The position numbers and the translations under genes are program-made. Of a stretch of 56,498 nucleotides of DNA, positions 8,215 to 17,026 are shown piece by piece; position 1 is the first letter of the stretch; every line of letters starts with the position of its first letter. The notes below the pieces were generated by a model, which did not search any database, had not been told where the DNA came from, and saw only the letters and a program-made list of their open reading frames with translations. Source of the stretch: Bacillota bacterium (GTDB lineage Bacteria; Bacillota; Clostridia; Peptostreptococcales; Anaerovoracaceae); assembly GCA_030525285.1 (NCBI GenBank), contig JAUNFA010000010.1:1-56498 (forward strand). The letters are read 5' to 3'.

Positions 8215-9102
8215 ATGAGAAATGCTTTTGCAACATACCATCCTGTAGTAAATTTTGCTTTTTTCTGTATGGCTATAGGAATTGGAATTTTTGTGGTTCA
8301 TCCTGTATTTCAAATACTCGGTCTTTTGGGTGCACTGACATATGGAATAATATTGGGAGGAAAAAGCACGGCGAAATTCTCGCTGTGCTTTCTGTTTCCT
8401 GTAATTATTGCAGTTACAGTAATAAATCCACTTGTAAATCACAGAGGCAGCACAATTCTGTTTTATACGAAATACAGTCATATAACGCTTGAGGCTGCGA
8501 TATATGGACTTTTGACGGGAATCATGCTGGCAGCTGTAATGTTGTGGTTCTTTTGTTATAACAGGGTGATGACGAGCGATAAATTCATATATCTTTTTGG
8601 AAGGATAATACCTGCAACATCATTGGTTTTTTCTATGGTTCTGAGGTTTATTCCCAATTTTAGAACGCAGATAAGCAGGATTACAGAGGCGCAGACCTGT
8701 GTTGGGTTTAATGATGAAAGTAAAAAGATAAAACAGAAGGTGCGAAAAGGAGCAAGGATAATGTCGGCCATGTTTACCTGGTCTCTCGAAAATTCAATTG
8801 ATACTGCTGACTCAATGAAGGCTCGCGGATATGGATTGAAAAATCGCACGTCTTTTAGCATATTCAAAATGGAAAATCGTGATATAGCGGTTCTTGTGGT
8901 GATGTGTGTTGCATGCGTGCTTGTTTTCATAGGGGTAGCAAGGGGAAGCTGCAGTATTGAATTCTATCCGGATATCATTATGCCACCTGTGACATTAATG
9001 AGTTGTATAGTTTATGTGGCATACGGCATTCTCTGCTTTATGCCTGCACTAATTCAGATAAAGGAGGCGGTAATATGGCGGCATTCACAATTAGCGAACT
9101 GA
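8215..9102 (+). CDS. ecfT: ECF transporter transmembrane subunit (EcfT/CbiQ family)
   Basis: The 295-aa protein has an EcfT-like layout: an N-terminal membrane bundle, a long cytoplasmic helical region and further C-terminal helices. The coupling region is visible at about 160-215, with FIPNFRTQISRITEAQ and a second coupling motif SMKARGYG. The family joins the ATPase pair to the substrate-binding S component. AGGAG lies 11 bases before ATG 8215. Its 3' end overlaps the next gene by 28 bases, so the two are translationally coupled. Position after the B12-regulated surface proteins suggests a corrinoid transporter dedicated to one S component. Confidence 0.88.
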   Translation: MRNAFATYHPVVNFAFFCMAIGIGIFVVHPVFQILGLLGALTYGIILGGKSTAKFSLCFLFPVIIAVTVINPLVNHRGSTILFYTKYSHITLEAAIYGLLTGIMLAAVMLWFFCYNRVMTSDKFIYLFGRIIPATSLVFSMVLRFIPNFRTQISRITEAQTCVGFNDESKKIKQKVRKGARIMSAMFTWSLENSIDTADSMKARGYGLKNRTSFSIFKMENRDIAVLVVMCVACVLVFIGVARGSCSIEFYPDIIMPPVTLMSCIVYVAYGILCFMPALIQIKEAVIWRHSQLAN

Positions 9103-11528
9103 CATTCACATATCCGGGTAGACGTGAACCGGCTCTGAACAATATAAATCTAGAAATTTCAAAGGGAGAATTTTTGGTTGTGTGCGGACAGTCTGGTTCG
9201 GGCAAAACAACTCTTCTAAGAAACCTCAAACCGATGTTAACACCATATGGAAGCAGGTCAGGCAGTATCCAATATGATGGAAGGGAACTGGATAATCTAA
9301 ATCATAGGGAACAGGCAGCACTGATCGGTTATGTTCTTCAGAATCCGGACAATCAGATTGTAACCGATAAAGTGTGGCATGAATTAGCATTCGGTCTTGA
9401 GTCTCTGGGAGTCGATCAGGAGACAATCAGACTCAGAGTTGCGGAAATGGCAAGTTTTTTTGGAATTGAAAAATGGTTTCACAGAGAGATAAGCACTCTT
9501 TCGGGGGGACAGAAACAGCTGCTTAATTTAGCAGCGGTAATGGTAATGCAACCACAGGTTTTGATTCTTGATGAACCTGTATCGCAACTTGACCCCATTG
9601 CTGCGAGTGATTTCATAGATACAGTGATAAGGATAAATCGCGAGTTTGGAACAACTATAATAATTACAGAACATCGCCTGGATGAAGTGGTTGCAGCGGC
9701 AGACAGAGTTGTTGTAATGGATGGGGGCAGCATAATTACATGTAATGATCCTAGTAAGGTATGTTGTGATCTTCATAAAATCAATCATCCTATGTTCAAG
9801 TCGATGCCAGTTCCTGCACAGATTGCAGTTACATGTGAAGAATACAATTCTGGTGGGAATGAAAACCCTCTTAATGTGAGAGATGGTCGGAAATGGATTA
9901 ATAATGTTTTGCAATCAAAAAAGATAAAGAAAAAAAGCCTGCCGCGGCCTGAACCTATTAATCGTCGAATGGCGGTAGAAATGAAAAATATATGGTTCGC
10001 ATATGAGAGAGGAGAGGATGTAATTCGTGGCCTTGATTTGAGGGTATATTCAGGTGAGATTCTAGCGGTTTTGGGTGGCAATGGTACGGGGAAAACCACA
10101 CTTATGCGTATGCTGAGCGGTATCAGGAAACCACAGCGAGGAAAAATAGTCAATTCTCTGAAGACTTCAATGTTGCCCCAGAATCCGCAGGCACTTTTTA
10201 CGGAGGAGACTGTATATAGAGAACTTGAAGTGATGAAATGCAAGGGGACTGATGTAACAATTACAGAGGATGAAATTGTGAGAGTGGCTGAGCTTGTTGA
10301 GATAAGCCATCTGCTGGAATCTCATCCCTATGACCTTTCGGGAGGAGAGCAGCAGCGTGCAGCTCTTGCAAAGGTGTTGCTTACCAATCCACAACTTCTG
10401 ATTCTTGATGAACCTACAAAAGGAATGGACAACAGCTTCAAATTGAAACTGGGAGCAATATTAAGAAAACTGCAGGATGATGGGATGACGATAGTTATGG
10501 TTTCTCATGACATTGAATTTTGCAGCTCAAACGTTGATAGATGTGTCATGCTCTTTGACGGAATCACAGTTGCAGAAGGAATTCCTGAGGATTTTTTTGC
10601 GGGAAACAGTTTTTACACGACTGCAGCAAACAGAATGTCAAGGCATGTGTTTGACAAAGCGGTTACTGCAGAACATGTAATAAAGCTAATTGAACTTAAT
10701 ATGAATGATTCGAATCTTGGTTCTGGAGGGGGTAATGGAGAAAATGACAGTGGGGGAGAAGTTAATCATAACGAAGAAAAAAGCATACATATGAAGAAAA
10801 TTGAAGAGTGCTCGTCTGAAAACAGAGAAAAGTGCAGTGGCAAATGTCCGATATGGTGTGTTGAGACCATAGTATTCGGGCTTGCAGTGGCAACAATTCT
10901 TATAGGATATTTTGCACTGGATAATCAATATTATATAGGGGTATGCTTGCTGGTTATTTTTTATGCCATGGTTCCTTTCTTTTGGCGGTTTGAAAAGAGA
11001 AATCCGAAAGCTAGAGAAATTGTAATCCTGGTTGTGCTTGTGACTGCAGCAGTTGTGGGTCGTGGGGCATTTTTTGCGATTCCGAACTTTAAACCTATGC
11101 TGGCAATAGTCATTATCGCAGGAGTTGCGATGGGGAGAGAGGATGGTTTTCTTGCTGGTGCTATGGCGAGTTTTGTTTCCAATTTCCTTTTCGGACAGGG
11201 GCCATGGACTCCGTGGCAGATGATTGCAGCGGCGGTTGTAGGATACCTTGCAGGACTTCTTTTTTATAAGAATTCCGATAAAGTCAGCCGTATTTCGCTG
11301 ATTGTTTTCGGAGCAATTGCAGCGATGGTATTGTACGGAGGAATAGTTGATATATGGACTATTTTGGTGATTTCAGAAGAACCAACGATAGCTACAATTG
11401 TCGGCGTTTATGGAGCAGCGGTTTATTTTAATATTGTTCATGGACTGGCGACAGCGGTTTTTCTGTTCATTCTGGCAAAACCTATGCTATCTGGAATAAA
11501 TCGTGTCAAATATAAATACGGAATGTAG
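9075..11528 (+). CDS. Fused ECF ATPase A - ATPase A' - S component
   Basis: One 817-aa chain carries two ABC ATPase domains and a membrane domain. The first has Walker A GQSGSGKT (38-45), signature LSGGQ and LILDEP. The second has Walker A GGNGTGKT (334-341), signature LSGGE and LILDEP. After a Gly/Asn/Glu-rich linker (about 555-590), residues about 591-817 form a multi-pass domain typical of ECF S components, with GRGAFFAIPNFKP, GAMASFVSNFLFGQGPWTPW and a final helix. ATG 9075 follows AAGGAGG (9061-9067) inside the ecfT end. A-A' fusions are known (YkoD); adding the S component is unusual and leaves the importer made of only two polypeptides. Cobalamin or a corrinoid precursor is the likely cargo because of the upstream riboswitch; the S-domain sequence alone does not prove it. 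Confidence 0.88.
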   Translation: MAAFTISELTFTYPGRREPALNNINLEISKGEFLVVCGQSGSGKTTLLRNLKPMLTPYGSRSGSIQYDGRELDNLNHREQAALIGYVLQNPDNQIVTDKVWHELAFGLESLGVDQETIRLRVAEMASFFGIEKWFHREISTLSGGQKQLLNLAAVMVMQPQVLILDEPVSQLDPIAASDFIDTVIRINREFGTTIIITEHRLDEVVAAADRVVVMDGGSIITCNDPSKVCCDLHKINHPMFKSMPVPAQIAVTCEEYNSGGNENPLNVRDGRKWINNVLQSKKIKKKSLPRPEPINRRMAVEMKNIWFAYERGEDVIRGLDLRVYSGEILAVLGGNGTGKTTLMRMLSGIRKPQRGKIVNSLKTSMLPQNPQALFTEETVYRELEVMKCKGTDVTITEDEIVRVAELVEISHLLESHPYDLSGGEQQRAALAKVLLTNPQLLILDEPTKGMDNSFKLKLGAILRKLQDDGMTIVMVSHDIEFCSSNVDRCVMLFDGITVAEGIPEDFFAGNSFYTTAANRMSRHVFDKAVTAEHVIKLIELNMNDSNLGSGGGNGENDSGGEVNHNEEKSIHMKKIEECSSENREKCSGKCPIWCVETIVFGLAVATILIGYFALDNQYYIGVCLLVIFYAMVPFFWRFEKRNPKAREIVILVVLVTAAVVGRGAFFAIPNFKPMLAIVIIAGVAMGREDGFLAGAMASFVSNFLFGQGPWTPWQMIAAAVVGYLAGLLFYKNSDKVSRISLIVFGAIAAMVLYGGIVDIWTILVISEEPTIATIVGVYGAAVYFNIVHGLATAVFLFILAKPMLSGINRVKYKYGM

Positions 11529-11574
11529 AATTTTTAAAAACAACATAAAATTCAGACAACTCATTCTTATTTAA

Positions 11575-11603
11575 TTGTAATCTGCATTTATGAATGATAT
11601 AAT
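11575..11603 (+). promoter_or_regulatory. Sigma-A promoter of the EF-G-like gene
   Basis: TTGTAA (11575-11580), a 17-base spacer and a perfect TATAAT (11598-11603) lie 36 bases upstream of the EF-G-like start codon. Confidence 0.75.
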
Positions 11604-11638
11604 CTCCTTATACGCGATTAAAATAGGAGGTCTAACAA

Positions 11639-13579
11639 ATGAAGGGCTATAAAAACGAAAACATCAGGAATATTGCACTGCTTGGACATGGTGGTGCAGG
11701 TAAAACTACTTTCCTTGAGGCAGCTCTGCTGGCAACAAAGGTTATCAGCAGACTGGGCAGAGTAGAAGATGGTAATACAGTATCTGACTACGACAAGATG
11801 GAAATCGAAAAGGGTTATTCCATCGGAACTTCAGTAGTACCTGTAGAATACAATAAGGTTAAGCTGAACTTCGTTGATACTCCAGGATTCTTCGACTTCG
11901 TAGGAGAAGTAAATTCAGCACTTAGAGCAGTAGAAGCTGCAGCCATTCTCGTTGATGCATCATCAGGCGTACAGGTTGGTACAGAGAAGGCATGGAATTC
12001 ATGTAAGCAGTTCTCAGTTCCTAAGTTCTTCCTGATTAACAAGATAGATAAAGAGAACGTAGACGTGGACGAAGTTATCGCAGAACTTCAGGACAAGTTC
12101 GGAACTTCAGTAGTTACTCTTGATGACAGAGACTCTCTTACTGAAGCAATCGCAGAGACAGATGAGGAACTTATGGATAAGTTCTTTGAAGGTGAGGAAT
12201 TCACTGATGAAGAATTTAACAGAGGACTTTCCAAGGGTATCGCTACTGGTGATATCGCTCCGATTCTCGTAGTTTCATCTATTACCGGCGAAGGCATTGA
12301 AGATGCTCTTCAGAAATTCATCGATCTTACACCGAAGCCAACATCAGTTGAAGCATACGATGCCAAGAACGATGATGATGAAGATATTCAGCTGACAGTG
12401 GATCCTGCAGGTCCTACAGCTGCTCTCGTTTTCAAGACTATTGCAGATCCGTTCCTCGGTAAGATTTCACTTGCCAAGGTTATTTCAGGGACTATCAAGG
12501 CTGGTCAGGAAGTATATAACAGCAGATCCGGCAAATCAGAAAAGCTGGGTTCAATGTTCTTCATGAGAGGTAAAACTCAGGAAGACGCTCCTGAAGCAGT
12601 AGCAGGTGATATTGTGGCACTTGGTAAGCTGCAGTATACAATTACAGGTGATACACTTTGTCTTAAGGACAATGTTATTAAACTTCCAGGAATCGCATTC
12701 CCATCACCATCACTCTTCAAGGCAGTAGAACCTGCCAAGACAGGTGATGACGAGAAGATGGGTTCAGGTCTGAAGAAACTCATGGAAGAAGACCCTTCAT
12801 TTGTACTTCAGAACAATACAGAAACTCACCAGACTCTTCTGGGAGGTCAGGGTGATATCCAGCTAGGAATCATAACTGCCAAGTTGAAGGACAAGTTTGG
12901 TGTGGATGTAGTTGAAGTGCCACAGAAGATAGCTTACAGAGAAACTATCAAGGGAACTTCAGATGTACAGGGTAAGCACAAGAAGCAGTCAGGTGGTGCA
13001 GGTCAGTACGGTGATGTATGGATTAAGTTCTCACCATCACAGGAAGAGTTTGAATTCGGTGAAGAAATCTTCGGCGGATCAGTACCTAGGAACTACTGGC
13101 CAGCAGTAGAAAAGGGACTTAGAGAATGCATGGAAAAGGGTCCTCTTGCAGGCTGTAAGGTAGTAAATGTTAAGGCTATTCTCTATGATGGTTCATATCA
13201 TGATGTTGACTCCAACGAAATGGCATTCAAGATTGCTGCTTCACTGGCATTCAAGAAGGGTATCGCAGAAGCTAAACCTTGCCTGCTTGAACCGGTAATG
13301 AAGATGGAAATCTACGTTCCGGACGAATACATGGGAGATGTAATGGGTGATATGAATAAGAGACGAGGTAAGATTCTCGGCATGGAACCTGAAGCAGGCG
13401 GTGGACAGAAGCTTATGGCTGAAGCACCACAGGCTGAACTTTTTGACTATGCGATCGTTCTCAGATCAATGACTCAGGCCAGAGGAAGCTTCGAAATGGA
13501 ATTCGAAAGATACGAAGAAGTTCCTGCACAGATGGCTCAGAAGATTATTGCTGATTATGCGGCATCACAGGAGAAATAA
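11639..13579 (+). CDS. EF-G-like translational GTPase (second EF-G paralogue)
   Basis: This 646-aa protein has the EF-G domain order and GTPase motifs G1 GHGGAGKT (16-23), DTPGFFDF and NKID. The later domains carry QGDIQLGI (the EF-G GMGELHL region) and the domain IV/V signatures DSNEMAFKIA and MGDVMGDMNKRRG. It is shorter than canonical EF-G, and its G1 differs from the AHIDAGKT of the true fusA at the right end of the window. Such EF-G-like proteins are common in Clostridia and Actinobacteria; functions in ribosome recycling or under special conditions have been proposed for EF-G paralogues, but I cannot assign one. ATG 11639 follows AGGAGG. It has its own promoter and a terminator directly downstream, so it is probably monocistronic. 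Codon use is that of a well-expressed gene. Confidence 0.9.
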   Translation: MKGYKNENIRNIALLGHGGAGKTTFLEAALLATKVISRLGRVEDGNTVSDYDKMEIEKGYSIGTSVVPVEYNKVKLNFVDTPGFFDFVGEVNSALRAVEAAAILVDASSGVQVGTEKAWNSCKQFSVPKFFLINKIDKENVDVDEVIAELQDKFGTSVVTLDDRDSLTEAIAETDEELMDKFFEGEEFTDEEFNRGLSKGIATGDIAPILVVSSITGEGIEDALQKFIDLTPKPTSVEAYDAKNDDDEDIQLTVDPAGPTAALVFKTIADPFLGKISLAKVISGTIKAGQEVYNSRSGKSEKLGSMFFMRGKTQEDAPEAVAGDIVALGKLQYTITGDTLCLKDNVIKLPGIAFPSPSLFKAVEPAKTGDDEKMGSGLKKLMEEDPSFVLQNNTETHQTLLGGQGDIQLGIITAKLKDKFGVDVVEVPQKIAYRETIKGTSDVQGKHKKQSGGAGQYGDVWIKFSPSQEEFEFGEEIFGGSVPRNYWPAVEKGLRECMEKGPLAGCKVVNVKAILYDGSYHDVDSNEMAFKIAASLAFKKGIAEAKPCLLEPVMKMEIYVPDEYMGDVMGDMNKRRGKILGMEPEAGGGQKLMAEAPQAELFDYAIVLRSMTQARGSFEMEFERYEEVPAQMAQKIIADYAASQEK

Positions 13580-13594
13580 CAATTTGATAATTAC

Positions 13595-13626
13595 GGGGGC
13601 TGTCGCTTGGCAGCCCTTTGTTTTTT
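13595..13626 (+). terminator. Rho-independent terminator after the EF-G-like gene
   Basis: GGGCTG (13597-13602) pairs with CAGCCC (13611-13616), followed by TTTGTTTTTT. The radA ribosome binding site begins immediately after the T tract, so radA is either read through to or has a promoter I did not find. Confidence 0.8.
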
Positions 13627-13638
13627 AAGAGGAGAAAC

Positions 13639-15069
13639 ATGGCGAAAAAGACAGGAAAAACGGTATTTGTATGTCAGGAATGCGGTAACGAAAGTCCTAA
13701 ATGGATGGGCAGATGTATCTGTGGAGCTTGGAATTCTATGGTTGAAGAAAAGGTCATTGATTTTGACGCTGACGATAAAAGAAGGAGAACCTCCGGCAAT
13801 TCAGATGAAAAGGACACCGGAAAGAAGGGCAGACCGAGGAGACTTTCACGCGTGGTCTCAGGAGAAACGGAACGAATCGATACAGGCATTGGAGAATTAA
13901 ACAGAGTTCTTGGCGGAGGTCTTGTACAGGGGTCTCTTACTCTTATTTCAGGTGAACCGGGAATAGGCAAATCCACAATTATAATACAGGCGGCAGCACA
14001 TATAGCAGCTACCAGGGGAACAGTACTTTATGTATCAGGAGAGGAATCTGAAGAGCAGATTAAGATGAGAGCGGACAGGGTATGTCCGTCATTCTCTGAA
14101 GAACTGTATATACTGGCAGAAACCAACATGGAAAACATTGCGCAGGTATGCGAACAGATTAAACCTAAGTTCCTTATTATAGACTCTATACAGACAATGT
14201 ATACATCAGATTTGGATTCGGCACCGGGAAGTGTTTCTCAGGTAAGAGCATGTGGTAATGAACTTATGCGCATAGGCAAGATGAATAATATTCCCATTTT
14301 CATAGTTGCTCACGTTACAAAGAGCGGAGAACTTGCAGGTCCGAGAATTGTAGAACATATGGTGGATTGCGTACTTTCATTTACAGGGGACAGGACTCAT
14401 GAACTCAGAATATTGAGGGCACAGAAAAACAGGTTTGGAACTACCAGTGAAATCGGAGCTTTTGAAATGGGTGAAGGGGGCTTGGCCGAGATTGAAAATC
14501 TGTCAGGAACCCTTATGGCCGAAATGGATGCAGGCAGTGAAGGAGCCGTAGCTACGGCTGTATATGAGGGGACAAGACCTTTAGTTCTCGAGGTACAGGC
14601 ACTTACAACGACAGCGGGCGCAGGATTTCCGAGGAGAACATCTCTGGGGATTGACAACACAAGATTAAATATGATTGTAGCGGTTCTCGAAAAAAAGGCT
14701 GGCATAAATCTCACCAATCAGGATATTTACGTGAATATTGTAGGTGGTATTAAGCCAGAGGGAACATATACGGATCTGGCAGTCGCTATGGCAATTTATT
14801 CATCGTGTACAGGAAAGACGTTGAGCAGTACAACTCTTGTGGTGGGAGAAATAGGCCTTACCGGCGATTTGAGAGCAATTCAGAACAGCGAAAAAATCAT
14901 GAGAGAAGCTGCACATCTGGGATTTGAGAAGCTTGTACTGCCAGTGAGAAATGCAGAAAAACTAAAGAACGTTTTATCGACAATTAACGATGAGAGAAAA
15001 CAGAGGGAACTTCCTATAATGCAGTTACTTTCAATGAAGAACATAAGTGGCATACGGAAGCTGTTTTAA
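13639..15069 (+). CDS. radA: DNA repair protein RadA (Sms)
   Basis: RadA is a RecA-like ATPase and branch-migration helicase that processes recombination intermediates in the cytoplasm. The 476-aa protein shows the N-terminal zinc finger (C12-x2-C15 and C26-x-C28 in CQECG and CICGAW), Walker A GEPGIGKS (105-112), the RadA-specific KNRFG motif (263-267) and a C-terminal Lon-like domain. ATG 13639 is chosen because AAGAGGAG precedes it by five bases; an upstream in-frame TTG falls inside the terminator of the previous gene. Length is typical of the family. Confidence 0.97.
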   Translation: MAKKTGKTVFVCQECGNESPKWMGRCICGAWNSMVEEKVIDFDADDKRRRTSGNSDEKDTGKKGRPRRLSRVVSGETERIDTGIGELNRVLGGGLVQGSLTLISGEPGIGKSTIIIQAAAHIAATRGTVLYVSGEESEEQIKMRADRVCPSFSEELYILAETNMENIAQVCEQIKPKFLIIDSIQTMYTSDLDSAPGSVSQVRACGNELMRIGKMNNIPIFIVAHVTKSGELAGPRIVEHMVDCVLSFTGDRTHELRILRAQKNRFGTTSEIGAFEMGEGGLAEIENLSGTLMAEMDAGSEGAVATAVYEGTRPLVLEVQALTTTAGAGFPRRTSLGIDNTRLNMIVAVLEKKAGINLTNQDIYVNIVGGIKPEGTYTDLAVAMAIYSSCTGKTLSSTTLVVGEIGLTGDLRAIQNSEKIMREAAHLGFEKLVLPVRNAEKLKNVLSTINDERKQRELPIMQLLSMKNISGIRKLF

Positions 15070-15082
15070 GACTGGATATGAT

Positions 15083-15116
15083 AAACGGAGATGGTGAAAT
15101 CACCATCTCCGTTTTT
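15083..15116. terminator. Bidirectional terminator between radA and the permease operon
   Basis: A 12-bp stem (ACGGAGATGGTG with CACCATCTCCGT) around AAAT is preceded by A residues and followed by TTTTT. It can therefore end transcription from both converging sides. Confidence 0.9.
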
Positions 15117-15151
15117 GTAACTATCATATTGTAAATCAATGAGTAAGGGTA

Positions 15152-15298
15152 CTATGCATCCTTCAGAATGAATCTGTGGAAGAATTCAACAAATGTGATA
15201 TCTTCGCCGAGTGCGGTCTGCATTACATATGCAGCGAGACCGGCAGTAGCCAGAATCATAAGAAATATGAACAACACTGTACCTATGAATTTTCTCAT
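15152..15298 (-). CDS. Small single-pass membrane protein next to the APC permease
   Basis: A 48-aa frame starts at ATG (15296-15298, minus strand) after AGGGAG and ends at TAG (15152-15154). It reads MRKFIGTVLFIFLMILATAG followed by LAAYVMQTALGEDITFVEFF and a short basic tail: one hydrophobic helix at about 5-25, then an amphipathic segment. It lies 32 bases downstream of the permease stop, on the same strand and before the shared terminator, so it is the last gene of that operon. No family is recognised. It could be a small accessory subunit of the transporter. The good RBS and position support it as real. Confidence 0.6.
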   Translation of the reverse strand: MRKFIGTVLFIFLMILATAGLAAYVMQTALGEDITFVEFFHRFILKDA

Positions 15299-15330
15299 AT
15301 TTTTCTCCCTGTCAATACAATTGATTCAGA

Positions 15331-16893
15331 CTAGAACAGCCATGAAAGAACGAAGAGGAGTACACCAACTGCTGCGAAGCAGTATGCACCGATTCTCCAC
15401 ATCTTGTACTGTTTGTCAAGCTTAGCCTTTTCTTCTGCAGTTGGTTCCTTAGTAACGAGAGCCAGTGCTTCGATATCGAGAGCTTCCTGTGGGATAGGTC
15501 TCTTACGAACGAAGAAGAAGTAGTAAGCAATTGCCAGAATGTCCCATATAACATTGTACCAGATAGCAACAGGATCGTATGCGAGAATCAGCAGGATGCC
15601 GAATGTCAGGCATGAGAATACAGTTGCGAATGTACCTGCAGGACATACGAACGGTCTGTTAAGATCCGGTTCCTTCTTTCTGAGCATGTAGAATGAAAGG
15701 TATCCGATGATGTAGCACTGAATCTGGTTGTATGAACACATCATTGCTACGATTTTGATTGATCCTGAAAGGATAAAGAAGACACCGAGTACTGCACAAA
15801 GTATAACTGCACGGTGTGGGCTCTTGTACTTAGGGTGTACCTTGCCGAACCATCTAGGGAAGTTACCGTCTTCAGCCATGATGTAGATATAACGTGCAGG
15901 TCCTGCAATACAAGGGTTCATTGTTGAGAAATCACCGCCCAAAGTAATACCCAGACAGAGTATGATAAGTGGAAGTCCAACAATTCCCGCATATTCCATT
16001 GCAGATGCATATGGAGCTGCTGAAGTGTACAAATCAGGAACGTGTTCTGCTGGTGTGAGTGCGCAGAGGAACCACTGGAATAAGAGGTTTACTGCCAGTA
16101 CACAGAATGGAGTGATCAGCAGAGCTCTTGGGAGAGTAATCTGAGGGAACTTAACCTCAGAACCCATACCAACGATTGTTTCAAATCCAAAGAAGCACCA
16201 CAGTACGAGAAGTACAGCCTGTGCGAATGCGTTAACACCGTGAGGGATACCAACGCCGGCTACCATTTCAGTAACACCTGAGAAATCAGCTCTTGCGATT
16301 ACTGTTGCGAACCATACCAGTGAGCATGCCCAGAAGAAGAACATGAAGAAGTTCTGAGTCTTACCATTCATTTCAGCACCTCTGTATGAGATTACTGTGA
16401 AGAGAATGAAAAGACCGATAGCTGGGAGTGCTTTCCATAAGAAGATTGAAACGTCGCAACTTCCGTTGATGAAGTCTATGAATGAATAGTCGTTATCGTC
16501 AGTAGGCACATTCATGCCGAGTGCGTTGAGCAATCTAACGAAGTAGTTTGAGAATGCCATTGATTCTGATGCACCAATACCGATCTGAGCCAGAGTGTAG
16601 TTCCAGCTTTCGAATACGGCAGTTGGATAGTTAATGGCTCTCTTTGCGTAGGAATAAGTACCGCCGGCAAGTGGGAGTGCAGCACCCAGTTCACCATACA
16701 TTGCGCATGGGAAGAGGATCATAACAAATGCAATCAGTGATGCAACTATTACTGTACCACCCATAAGTCCAACGATCTGTGAACCTACAGTAAACAGACC
16801 TACGCCTATTACAGCACCGGCTGTAATGGTGACGCATTCTGCAAGTCCCAGCGTTCTGTTTAGAGACTGGGATTGTACATTATTCTTTTCCAT
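15331..16893 (-). CDS. APC-superfamily amino acid/amine permease
   Basis: This 520-aa protein has about 12-14 hydrophobic segments and the APC hallmark near its start: G-A-V-I-G-V-G-L-F in TM1, then GELGAALPLAGGTYSYAKRA. TM6 carries WCFFGFETIVGMGSEVK and the middle has ARYIYIMAEDGNFP, both usual in the family. It would import an amino acid or amine with H+ or Na+, or exchange it. ATG 16893 follows GGAGG. It sits between two small membrane-protein genes and is transcribed away from an AraC regulator, a GlpK-like kinase and a class V aminotransferase, which suggests all handle one compound. Substrate is unknown; an amino alcohol or amino acid fits. Confidence 0.88.
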   Translation of the reverse strand: MEKNNVQSQSLNRTLGLAECVTITAGAVIGVGLFTVGSQIVGLMGGTVIVASLIAFVMILFPCAMYGELGAALPLAGGTYSYAKRAINYPTAVFESWNYTLAQIGIGASESMAFSNYFVRLLNALGMNVPTDDNDYSFIDFINGSCDVSIFLWKALPAIGLFILFTVISYRGAEMNGKTQNFFMFFFWACSLVWFATVIARADFSGVTEMVAGVGIPHGVNAFAQAVLLVLWCFFGFETIVGMGSEVKFPQITLPRALLITPFCVLAVNLLFQWFLCALTPAEHVPDLYTSAAPYASAMEYAGIVGLPLIILCLGITLGGDFSTMNPCIAGPARYIYIMAEDGNFPRWFGKVHPKYKSPHRAVILCAVLGVFFILSGSIKIVAMMCSYNQIQCYIIGYLSFYMLRKKEPDLNRPFVCPAGTFATVFSCLTFGILLILAYDPVAIWYNVIWDILAIAYYFFFVRKRPIPQEALDIEALALVTKEPTAEEKAKLDKQYKMWRIGAYCFAAVGVLLFVLSWLF

Positions 16894-17026
16894 AGTAATA
16901 ACGCCTCCTAAAAATAAAAAATAATAAATAATGGTAATAAATAAGTAAATATAAAAATATATTACAGTCTGAAATTAATTTATGTGGATAGACCGACCAT
17001 AAGACTCACCAAATTGCAAAATTAAA

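Noticed and set aside
8208..8492. A 94-aa Cys/Asn-rich frame overlapping the start of ecfT
   Set aside because: It is an alternative frame of a clearly coding region, with unusual composition and no family resemblance.
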